A stretch of DNA of 64,000 nucleotides. Origin: Parapedobacter tibetensis (GTDB lineage Bacteria; Bacteroidota; Bacteroidia; Sphingobacteriales; Sphingobacteriaceae). The notes below the pieces were generated by a model that was not told the origin of the DNA, did not search any database, and saw nothing but the letters and a program-made list of their open reading frames with translations. The translations under genes and the position numbers were made by a program. The DNA lies in NCBI RefSeq assembly GCF_024704835.1, contig NZ_JAMXBE010000008.1, positions 124,001-188,000 of the forward strand. Direction: 5' to 3'. Shown here in pieces: positions 52,601-60,900 of the stretch (positions are counted from its first letter, which is position 1; the number at the start of each line of letters is the position of its first letter).

Positions 52601-53228
52601 CTATCATAGACTCCTCCGGCACATCCCGTAGCACAAACTCCCCATTGCGATCGGTTCGGGTTTGCAGCGAGGTACGCTGGCCCTCGGCGTTCAGCACGCG
52701 AACCGATGCACCGGCTAATGGACTCCCTAGACTATCCACCACACGGCCGTGGACTTCGGGGTGGGCGAGGATTAATTCACGAAGCGACCCGTTCGACTCC
52801 GCTGCGCTCCGCTCAGGGTGACGCAGAGGTGTGGATGACGAGGGGGTGGATTTGGGAAGCAGCGTGACGATGCCGCTTTGGATGCGGTAGTCGATGGGTT
52901 TGCCTTGGAGACACGCCCGGAGCGCTTCTTCGAGCGTAGCTTTCTCGAGTTGTACGCTGACCGTACCGGCCTTGCGCATCAGTTGCCTATCGGCCACGAA
53001 ATCATAGCCGGTTTGCTGGCGCAACTGCTGGATAACCGTGGCTAAGGGTGTGTCTTTAGCGGTGAGGGTAACCTGCTGCCCGTAGGTATTTGCGCTTACG
53101 TGCAATAAGCCGAGGCAGAAGAAGAGGAAGATTAGCTTCATATAAAGCCAGATTTTTTGCGGCGGATGCCGCACGTATGTATAAAAATGCATACTTTTGT
53201 TTGGTTTGGTAATGGTTAAAACATCCAT
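49632..53228 (-). CDS. SusC/RagA-family TonB-dependent outer-membrane transporter with STN domain
   Basis: 1198 aa from ATG 53228; a TTG at 53243 is less likely. Signal peptide ([20 protein letters not shown]), then an STN domain ([25 protein letters not shown]) that relays signal to the FecR anti-sigma factor, a carboxypeptidase-like beta domain ([22 protein letters not shown]), TonB-box region, plug ([78 protein letters not shown]) and beta barrel. The STN domain marks it as regulated through the ECF sigma/FecR pair upstream. A repeat-derived peptide sits between STN and the beta domain. Confidence 0.95.
   Translation of the reverse strand: [1198 protein letters not shown]
52786..52826 (-). 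repeat. Dispersed short repeat inside the SusC gene
   Basis: The stretch encodes [11 protein letters not shown] on the minus strand, the translation of a CACCCTGAGCGGAG...TCGAACGG palindromic-type repeat that is widespread in intergenic DNA of Bacteroidota and other bacteria. Here it lies in frame in a linker. Confidence 0.55.
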
Positions 53229-53344
53229 ATTGTTTAGTCGCAAGTGGGTAACGGGCCTACCAAGCTTCGCCGGATTCCGATGGCCGTCGGGATTCGGTTT
53301 TTTGTTGGCAGCCTTAGGCTGTGGTTATGTTTTCATGCTCTTCA

Positions 53345-54517
53345 TTATTTAGGGTTTACGATTAGTGTATTGCCATCCATGCGGAACTGCACCGTGCCAG
53401 TGGCTTCCATGGCTTCTAGCACCGCAGACAACTTGCGCTGCCGCGATACGGTGCCGAAAAACTCAACCGATCCGGGATCTTTTTCTATGCGTACTTCGAT
53501 GTCATACCAGCGTGCGATCTGCCGCATGAGCGTGGGTAAGGGTACGCCCGTGAGGACGATGTCGCCGGATTTCCATGAAACGTATTGCTGTACGTCCACT
53601 TCGTTTATTTTGATGTTTCCTTTATGGACGATACTTTGTTCTCCGGGCGAAAGTCGATTTAAGATTTTAGATTTTAAATTTACGATTTCTACAACCCCTT
53701 CTACTAGCGTCGTTTTGGTCTCGGGCTCATCACCGTATGCCGATATATTAAACTCCGTACCCAATACTTCGACCGTTTGGCCTGCACTTTTTATCCGGAA
53801 GGGTTTTCGTTCGTCTTTCTCTACGGAGAAATAGCCCTCTCCTATTAGTTCGACTACTCGTTCGTTTTCGGAAAATCGGGATGGATATTTCAGGCTGGAG
53901 CAGGCATTGAGCCAGATGTTGGAGCCATCGGGAAGGGTAAGTTGGTAGGTGCCGCCTTTTGGAGTATTTAGTACATAGTAGTTAGTAGTTAGCTCTCCTT
54001 TCTCCGTGCCGGACGGGCTATCTTGCCCCCGCTCCAATACCTCACTGCCGTCATTATATACCACTTCGTCCCCTACGATAATCCCCGTTTGTGCCTCGCT
54101 CAGATCTATGGTGCGACCGTCGGCCAGGGTGAGCGTGGCCCGGTTGCCGCCGGGTGCGATGTCATCCACATTTACGATTGTCGATTTACGATTTACGATT
54201 TGGTCGCCAAAGAAAATCCATGTAGCGGCTGTCGCCGCTATAAGCACGGCTGCGGCATAGGGTAGCCAATGGGTGAGACGACGGGCAGGTTTATCCAATG
54301 GTAGCTTGGCTGCTACACGGTCTTTGATGGCTTTCACCTGCTCATGATCGATGGCGTCTGACGCAGGTTTTGCCAATGCTTGCTCAATCAACGAGGTGAG
54401 CTGATCGGATGCTTCCTCCATGTCAAAATACTGAAGCAACGTATCCAACTCCTTGCTGGTGTATGTTCCGTCGAGGTACTTTCGAAACAGGATGGTGATA
54501 TATTCGTCGGGTGTCAA
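53345..54517 (-). CDS. FecR-family anti-sigma factor
   Basis: 390 aa. Cytoplasmic N-terminus that holds the sigma factor (ILFRKYLDGTYTSKELDTLLQYF), one transmembrane helix (LPYAAAVLIAATAATWIFFG), a periplasmic FecR domain (VLNTPKGGTYQLTLPDGSNIWLNACSSLKYPSRFSENERVVELIGEGYFSVEKDERKPFRI) and a DUF4974 C-terminal domain (TLMRQIARWYDIEVRIEKD). It contacts the SusC STN domain and releases the ECF sigma on substrate binding. Two linker parts (IVNRKSTIVN and VNLKSKILNRL) coincide with short ATTTACGATTT-type repeats. Confidence 0.93.
   Translation of the reverse strand: MTPDEYITILFRKYLDGTYTSKELDTLLQYFDMEEASDQLTSLIEQALAKPASDAIDHEQVKAIKDRVAAKLPLDKPARRLTHWLPYAAAVLIAATAATWIFFGDQIVNRKSTIVNVDDIAPGGNRATLTLADGRTIDLSEAQTGIIVGDEVVYNDGSEVLERGQDSPSGTEKGELTTNYYVLNTPKGGTYQLTLPDGSNIWLNACSSLKYPSRFSENERVVELIGEGYFSVEKDERKPFRIKSAGQTVEVLGTEFNISAYGDEPETKTTLVEGVVEIVNLKSKILNRLSPGEQSIVHKGNIKINEVDVQQYVSWKSGDIVLTGVPLPTLMRQIARWYDIEVRIEKDPGSVEFFGTVSRQRKLSAVLEAMEATGTVQFRMDGNTLIVNPK
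53653..53690. repeat. Short AT repeat inside fecR, copy A
   Basis: TCGATTTAAGATTTTAGATT followed by TTAAATTTACGATTT; same family as copy B at 54170-54201 and as intergenic AATCTAAAATC-type strings in this window (37160). Confidence 0.45.
54170..54201. repeat. Short AT repeat inside fecR, copy B
   Basis: Three tandem CGATTTACGATTT-like units in the linker after the transmembrane helix. Confidence 0.45.
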
Positions 54518-54522
54518 TGCCT

Positions 54523-54586
54523 TGGGTTTTCCTTAAATACAATCTTCCGGAAAAATCCAATACACCTAAATTGGATAATTTTTGTA
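54523..54586. repeat. 64-bp direct repeat, copy next to fecR
   Basis: Matches 55356-55419 at 63 of 64 bases (one T/C difference in TTAAATAC versus TTAAACAC). This copy is the fecR leader. The two copies flank the PIN toxin-antitoxin module. Confidence 0.85.
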
Positions 54587-54664
54587 ATTCACTGGTTTAT
54601 AGAAAGAAAAAATTTGAATCGCACTCTAGATGACCCATGTACTTTTACAATGGGATATATTTAT

Positions 54665-54672
54665 TATCTTTG
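54665..54672 (+). promoter_or_regulatory. -7 element of the PIN module
   Basis: TATCTTTG fits TAnnTTTG and lies 24 bases before the antitoxin ATG. No clear -33 TTG. Confidence 0.5.
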
Positions 54673-54695
54673 TAGTAACTAATGGCAATACAATC

Positions 54696-54926
54696 ATGAA
54701 GACACTAAATATATCCATATCTGATTACGAATATGATAAACTGGGATTAAAAGGCAATATGCTTTCGTTTAGTGACTTTGTAGACTTGTTAAGCAGACAA
54801 ATTTCCAGGCAGCAATTGCGGGCCAGTGTACAGCTCGCTGAAAAATATGGGCTTTCAAAAATGACCATGGATGACATCAATAAAGAGGTAAAGACCGTCC
54901 GTAAGAATGCAAAAAATAGTCATTGA
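54696..54926 (+). CDS. VapB-like antitoxin
   Basis: 76 aa starting MKTLNISISDYEYDKLGLKG, with a beta strand then helices as in ribbon-helix-helix or Phd-like antitoxins; the basic tail (NKEVKTVRKNAKNSH) would contact the toxin or DNA. An upstream start at 54630 is rejected because it lies before the -7 element. The last 20 bases overlap the toxin start, the usual toxin-antitoxin coupling. Confidence 0.75.
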   Translation: MKTLNISISDYEYDKLGLKGNMLSFSDFVDLLSRQISRQQLRASVQLAEKYGLSKMTMDDINKEVKTVRKNAKNSH

Positions 54927-55326
54927 TACCAATGTCATTGTTTCCGCATTAATCCAGCGCGGTTATCCCTTTTTGATTGTCGATGCTATTTTTGACAATA
55001 TAAACATTCAGGTATGTATATCCGAAGAACTCTTTCAGGAATATTACGATGTGCTAAACCGAAAGAAGTTTGCCAAATTCCCGGATTTCCTTATGCGGGC
55101 ACAAACGTTATTGGCCGATATTGAACTCCGGGCAGTTAAATTTACCCCGACTGCTGAAGTTATGATCATAAAAGACGATGATGACAATATGTTGCTGGAG
55201 TTGGCAGAAGTCAGCGATGCAGCGTATTTGATCACCGGGAACAGCAATGACTTCACGATAACAGCATATAAAAACACAAAAATTGTCTCTCCTAAAGAAT
55301 TTTGGGAAATCTATACACTTTCGTAG
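54907..55326 (+). CDS. PIN-domain toxin (VapC-like, PIN_3)
   Basis: 139 aa ribonuclease-type toxin: first acid in IVIDTNVIVSAL, Glu in CISEELFQEYYDVLNRKKF, Asp pair in IKDDDDNMLLELAEVSDAAYLITGNSNDF, then IVSPKEFWE. All expected acids are present, so it looks active. It is oriented opposite to the surrounding sigma-fecR-susC operon and separates sigma from fecR. Confidence 0.88.
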   Translation: MQKIVIDTNVIVSALIQRGYPFLIVDAIFDNINIQVCISEELFQEYYDVLNRKKFAKFPDFLMRAQTLLADIELRAVKFTPTAEVMIIKDDDDNMLLELAEVSDAAYLITGNSNDFTITAYKNTKIVSPKEFWEIYTLS

Positions 55327-55355
55327 GAATGAAGAAAGGCGGCCTTATCGCAAAG

Positions 55356-55419
55356 TGGGTTTTCCTTAAACACAATCTTCCGGAAAAATCCAATACACCT
55401 AAATTGGATAATTTTTGTA
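55356..55419. repeat. 64-bp direct repeat, second copy
   Basis: Near-identical to 54523-54586. Here it follows (in minus-strand sense) a fecR remnant rather than preceding an intact fecR. Confidence 0.85.
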
Positions 55420-55470
55420 TACTGGTAGCTGACTATAGCTACTATGGAACAGCAATTGATCGGCAGAAAA

Positions 55471-55520
55471 GCGGACTTTTTGTTGGTGTACGTTCCGTGG
55501 AGGTACTTCCGAAATAGCCC
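55471..55520 (-). pseudogene. fecR N-terminal remnant
   Basis: The minus strand reads LFRKYLHGTYTNKKS, matching LFRKYLDGTYTSKE near the start of the intact fecR. There is no ATG and the frame soon runs into unrelated DNA. Confidence 0.7.
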
Positions 55521-55591
55521 GCTATTCCAGCGTCGCTTTCAGTTGAACCTGACTATTTCAAAGCGTTCTGAGCAGCAAAGAATAACCGAAC

Positions 55592-56182
55592 TCAGGTTAT
55601 TAAAACAGCAAACAGCAATAGCATAAACTGAGGGTAATTGACCAATTGCTCCTTTAGAAACGCATTGGCCCGTTGGATGTGTGCGTTCACGGCGCTTTCG
55701 GAAATGCCCAAGCATTCGGCCACCTCGCGATAACTCAGCCCTTCCAGCTTGCACAAGGTGTACACTTCACGCTGTTTGGCGGGCAGTTTGCTGAGCAGCC
55801 CGTGCAGGAGTTTCTCGTTCTCCTTTTGGAACAGTTGTGTCTCGATCTGCTCATACCCACCGGCAATAACCGGCTGGAAATATGCCCGCATTTTCTCGTC
55901 ATGCACCGCCCGCTTGAACAGGTTCTTAGCCTTATTGGCCGAAATACGGAATAGGTAGCCTGCCACCGGCTTATCCGGATCTATCTCCCCCCGCTTCTCC
56001 CATAAGGCCATGAAGGTCTCCTGCAAAACCTCCTCCACGAGCACATCGTTTTTGAGCAGTTTGATCAGGTTGGCAATGAGCGCCGGGCTATATTGATGGT
56101 AGAGGTGGCTGAAGGCGTGATGATCCCCATCCCGCAGTCTGAGCAGCAAGTCCCTTTCATCGGTAGCGGAGGTAGGTTTCAT
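55592..56182 (-). CDS. ECF RNA polymerase sigma factor (FecI-like, Bacteroidota type)
   Basis: 196 aa. Region 2 (FSHLYHQYSPALIANLIKLLKNDVLVEEVLQETFMALWEKRGEI, then YLFRISANKAKNLFKRAVHDEKM) and region 4 (LPAKQREVYTLCKLEGLSYREVAECLGISESAVNAHIQRANAFLKEQL). The hydrophobic tail (FMLLLFAVLIT) is common in this Bacteroidota group. It should transcribe the susC-susD-tlpA genes when released by FecR. A toxin module now lies between it and fecR, so co-transcription of the pair is probably interrupted. Confidence 0.93.
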   Translation of the reverse strand: MKPTSATDERDLLLRLRDGDHHAFSHLYHQYSPALIANLIKLLKNDVLVEEVLQETFMALWEKRGEIDPDKPVAGYLFRISANKAKNLFKRAVHDEKMRAYFQPVIAGGYEQIETQLFQKENEKLLHGLLSKLPAKQREVYTLCKLEGLSYREVAECLGISESAVNAHIQRANAFLKEQLVNYPQFMLLLFAVLIT

Positions 56183-56210
56183 TGTGTTGATGTCGTTTGT
56201 TAACTCAAAG

Positions 56211-56549
56211 TTAAGGATTTCGATTGGGAGTTACAAACGGATGAGGCTGGATTTTTTGCATTAGCCGATCTTCCGCGGATGGTTGCCGAATATCCCGATG
56301 GGAAAATCGAGTTGATTTAACATTGGCCATCACCTTCATCTTGTTCCTCCCGAAAGCATTCACGAAATGTGTGACCTCAAAGAACGAGTTAACGACAGCT
56401 AAGCCCGACCGTACGTCTGGTGCAGGCTCCTCGTCTTTTATGCAGCCAGCGAAAAAGATTATCCCTAGAAACAAGGCTAAAGGCGCTTTTCCTTTTAAAC
56501 TTACAAAACTAACGCTTGCCACCTGTTTATGACGCAAATCACCTTTCAT
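56211..56549 (-). pseudogene. Fragment of a lipoprotein gene (DUF4397-like start)
   Basis: 112 codons. The first half looks like a lipoprotein N-terminus (APLALFLGIIFFAGCIKDEEPAPDVRSGLAVVNSFFE), matching the opening of DUF4397-type proteins; the rest (NKMKVMANVKSTRFSHRDIRQPSAEDRLMQ) does not continue that domain. Normal family members exceed 200 aa. A basic leader precedes the hydrophobic helix. Probably decayed. Confidence 0.4.
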
Positions 56550-56565
56550 AACTGGTTGCGCGTCC

Positions 56566-57663
56566 CTATACTACCCACCGCTCACATTCCTCCAAAAACG
56601 CTTCATCGGCATCGGCGCCGATACCGGGCAAATCAGGCAATGAAACGCGAAAACCATCAAACGCCACGCCACGCACAACGGGGTCTTCCAAATGCCCAAT
56701 CATACAAGTATCCAAGTCAAAAAACTGCACATTGGGCGCCGCGTATGCAAAATGGACTTTGGCCGATAAGGCTACGCGGCTTTCCAGCATACCTCCGATC
56801 ATACAGGGGATCTTGTATTCCGCAGCAGTCTGCTGGATGCGCAATGCCTCAGTAATACCGCCAGATTTGGAGAATTTGATGTTGATGTAATCGCAGGCTT
56901 CTTGTGCAGCGAGCCGCTGGGCATCGCGATGGTCATAGCAGCTTTCGTCGGCCATGATGGGGATGGTGGTTTCCTTACGCAATTGTGGCAAAAGGTGATC
57001 ATCGTAGCTGCGCATGGGCTGTTCGCAGAATTGGATATTCAATGCTTCCAACCCCCGCAGGGCTTTAGTAGCCTGGGTAAAATCCCAGCCTTGGTTGGCG
57101 TCTATCCGTATGGGGATCTCCTGCCCAATCGCATCCCGGATGGCCCCTATCCGGGCAATGTCTGCCTCGGGCTCCTTGCCTAATTTGACCTTGAGTACTT
57201 CAGCCCCTTGGTTTTTGAAGGCCAGCGCTTTATTGGCCATCTCCATCGGGCTGCTGATGCCTACCGTGATGTCCGTAATGATATCACGGATGGTGCCCCC
57301 GAGGTATTTGTATAAAGGTATACCCGCATACTTGGCAGCCAAATCATGAAGGGCAATATCAAAGGCACTTTTGATGGTGGTATTTCTGGCTATAAATGCA
57401 TCGAGCTCAGCTAACCGTGCGTGAATATCCAATGGATCCCTTCTTTTCCACAGCCGTGCAAAATCACGGGCAAGAACCAGACAGGTATCCTGGGTTTCCC
57501 CTACAATCATTGGGAAGGCTGAACATTCGCCTACACCGTACATCCCATTATCTGCATATACCCTAATTAAGGTGTTTTGTGCGTAATCCATCGTGCCCGT
57601 GGCTATGACAAAGGGTTCCATGGGGATACTGAAGCGATAAATCTCAGTATGGGTTATCTTCAT
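56566..57663 (-). CDS. Dipeptide epimerase (enolase superfamily, L-Ala-D/L-Glu epimerase type)
   Basis: 365 aa. Enolase-superfamily TIM barrel with catalytic Lys in LKVKLGK, metal ligands in RIDANQGW, FCEQP and MADESC, and the second Lys in INIKFSKSGGI. The DxD-type end (FFDLDTCMIGHLEDPVVRG) is typical of dipeptide epimerases, which recycle murein peptides or act on other dipeptides. It stands alone; the specific dipeptide is not shown. Confidence 0.9.
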   Translation of the reverse strand: MKITHTEIYRFSIPMEPFVIATGTMDYAQNTLIRVYADNGMYGVGECSAFPMIVGETQDTCLVLARDFARLWKRRDPLDIHARLAELDAFIARNTTIKSAFDIALHDLAAKYAGIPLYKYLGGTIRDIITDITVGISSPMEMANKALAFKNQGAEVLKVKLGKEPEADIARIGAIRDAIGQEIPIRIDANQGWDFTQATKALRGLEALNIQFCEQPMRSYDDHLLPQLRKETTIPIMADESCYDHRDAQRLAAQEACDYINIKFSKSGGITEALRIQQTAAEYKIPCMIGGMLESRVALSAKVHFAYAAPNVQFFDLDTCMIGHLEDPVVRGVAFDGFRVSLPDLPGIGADADEAFLEECERWVV

Positions 57664-57847
57664 TTTTTCTTATATTTATCAGTGGTTATAAATGCGCCCG
57701 AAATTAGCGTTTTAATTACCGGCAACCAAAAGACGGATGCACTGACAAATCATCATTATGAAATCGTCAAACAAGGGTGCCTGTTTTTGTTATTTTATCA
57801 AAAATCATTATAAATAATAGGTAATTAACAATAAAATGAATAATAAT

Positions 57848-57869
57848 TTGAAAATAATTTAATTTTCAA
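57848..57869. promoter_or_regulatory. Inverted repeat upstream of gltB
   Basis: TTGAAAAT (57848-57855) and ATTTTCAA (57862-57869) around AATTTA, 47 bases before the gltB start, in the 253-base AT-rich gap. Suits a dimeric regulator site near the promoter; the surrounding AT bias makes chance possible. Confidence 0.45.
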
Positions 57870-57916
57870 CAAAATAATTACTATTTTAGCAAATTGAATA
57901 CAGCTAACTAAATAGA

Positions 57917-60900
57917 ATGACTAATATATTGAGACAACAGGAGGGGCTTTATCATCCTGATTTTGAGCGTGATTCGTGTGGCGTAGGTTTTATTGCAAAC
58001 CTCAAGGGTAACAAAACACACACGCAAGTAAGGGATGCGTTGACCATGCTGGAAAACATGGAGCATCGCGGTGCTTGCGGTTGTGATCCAGAAAGTGGCG
58101 ACGGTGCCGGCATCATGATTCAATTGCCCCATGAATTTCTTTGGGAAGAATGCATATCACTTGGTATCCAGCTAAATGAACCTGGCTACTATGGTACCGG
58201 AATGGCATTTTTGCCAAAAAACGCAGAAGCGAACCGCATCTGCCGCAAGCTTATCCAAAGCGCAACCGAAGATAGGGGGATGGAATTCCTTGGTTTCCGG
58301 CGTGTGCCTGTAAATGCCGAAGGTATTGGCAGTACGGCGCTGAGCGTGGAACCGGAAATCGTCCAATTTTTCGTTTCGCGGCCAACCGAAATTACTACAA
58401 CAGAAGATTTTGAACGTAAGCTCTTTGTGCTGAGGCGGCTCATCGCTAAAAAAGTGCGGGAGACCGCTGCGCTCGCTGAAGAACTGTACATCGCATCCTT
58501 ATCATGCAAAGTGGTGATATACAAAGGGCAGTTGACCACTTACCAAGTTGGCACGTATTTCCCCGACCTTTCGGATGAAAGGGTGGTGTCTGCCTTTGGC
58601 TTGGTACACTCCCGCTTTTCTACCAATACATTCCCATCGTGGCAATTGGCCCAACCTTTCCGGATGTTGGCACACAATGGCGAAATCAACACCTTGACGG
58701 GGAACCTCAATTGGTTTTATGCGGGTTTACGCTCATTGTCTTCGCCATACTTTACCGAAGAGGAGTTGGAACTGCTGCTTCCTGTGGTGGACGGTCACCA
58801 ATCGGACTCGGCATGTTTGGATAACGTGGCCGAGCTGCTACTGCACAGTGGACGCAGCATCGCGCATGTGATGCTCATGATGGTGCCCGAAGCATGGGAT
58901 GGAAACAACCAGATGGAGCCACTCAAAAAGGCTTTCTATGAATATCATGCCACATTGATGGAGCCTTGGGATGGTCCAGCGGCACTCTGCTTCACCGATG
59001 GCAAGACCATCGGCGCGATGCTGGATAGAAACGGCCTCAGGCCATTGCGGTTTGCAGTCACTTCAGACAACCGCGTCATTGTGGCATCAGAAGCCGGAGC
59101 CCTGCCCGTAGACGAAAACCTCATCATCAAAAAAGGACGCCAACAGCCTGGAAAAATCTTGCTTATCGACATGGAGAAAGGCGAAATCCTTTCGGATGAG
59201 CAAGTAAAAGGTGAGCTTTCCAGCAGGCAGCCGTACAATGACTGGCTGCACCAATACAAAATCCGTATGGAGGAGCTAGCCGAACCTCGGGTTACGTTTA
59301 CTTATCTTTCCAAAGAATCGGTATTCAAATACCAACAAATATTTGGCTACTCAAGGGAAGATGTGGAAGGCATCCTCACCCCAATGGCGCTCGATGGCAA
59401 GGAACCTATAGGCTCCATGGGGACAGATGTTCCGCTGGCTGTACTCTCCAACCATCCGCAGCACCTATCAAGCTATTTCAAGCAATTTTTCGCGCAAGTT
59501 ACAAATCCACCCATCGACCCCATCCGGGAACGTTTGGTGATGAGCCTTGCCACCTTTATCGGCAACGCGGGAAATATCCTCGATGAAGATAAAATGCACT
59601 GCCATTGCGTGGCCCTTGAACATCCCATATTGACCAGCAGGGAACTTGAAAAACTCCGTAGCATAGATACTGGAGTGTTTCAGGCCAAGACGTTGCAATG
59701 CTATTTCAACGCCAACGGCAAACCTGGATCGCTCGAAGAAGGGCTGACCCGACTGTGCCGTTATGCCGAGGACGCCGTGAAGGATGGGTTTGAGGTAATC
59801 ATCCTTTCCGACCGTGCCATCGATTCGCAACATGCAGCCATACCATCGTTACTGGCCGTATCGGCCGTACACCACCACCTCATCAAAACTGGGCACCGTG
59901 GTGCCGTGGGTCTCGTGGTAGAGGGTGGCGATGTATGGGAAGTGCATCATTTTGCTTGCCTGCTTGCCTTTGGTGCTACAGCCATCAACCCGTATATGGC
60001 GCTGGCTACCATCCGCACGCTCAAGGAGCAGAAGGTACTTGAAACCGATTTGAACTGGCCTCAATTGGCCAAAAACTACGTAAAGGCCGTATGCGGGGGT
60101 TTGCTTAAGATTTTCTCGAAAATGGGCATTTCCACCTTGCAGTCGTACCACGGCGCTCAGATATTTGAGGTGCTGGGCATCAATAAAGACGTGGTAGATC
60201 TATATTTCTGTGGTGCGGTATCCCGCATCGGCGGCTTGGGCCTCGACGATATCGCCCGGGAAGTGCTGAGCAAGCATAACCGTGGTTTTACCAGCTCGCG
60301 TAATGCCAAGGATCTATTGCCTGAAGGGGGAATATACCAATGGAAAAGAAGGGGCGAAGCACACCTGTTCAACCCGCAGACGGTGCATCTCCTGCAGCAG
60401 GCATGCCGCACGGGTGACTATGAGACCTACAAGAAATATGCGGCGCTCATCAATAATCAAAAAGAGCGCATGTATACGCTACGCGGGTTACTTGATTTCG
60501 CGAGGCACCGTACTCCCCTACCCCTTGAGGAGGTGGAGCCAGCCGAAAACATCATGAAGCGTTTCGCCACGGGTGCCATGTCATTCGGATCCATATCCCA
60601 TGAAGCGCACAGCACCCTGGCCATTGCCATGAACCGCATCGGCGGTAAAAGCAATACCGGCGAGGGTGGCGAAGATGAAATCCGCTTTAAGCCATTAGCC
60701 AATGGCGATTCAATGCGTTCGGCCATCAAGCAAATCGCTTCAGGCCGATTTGGCGTGACATCAAACTACCTCACGCAGGCTGATGAATTGCAAATCAAGA
60801 TGGCCCAGGGTGCAAAGCCCGGTGAGGGCGGCCAATTGCCGGGCCATAAGGTAGACGATTGGATTGCCAAGGTGCGGCATTCTACCCCGGGTGTGGGGCT

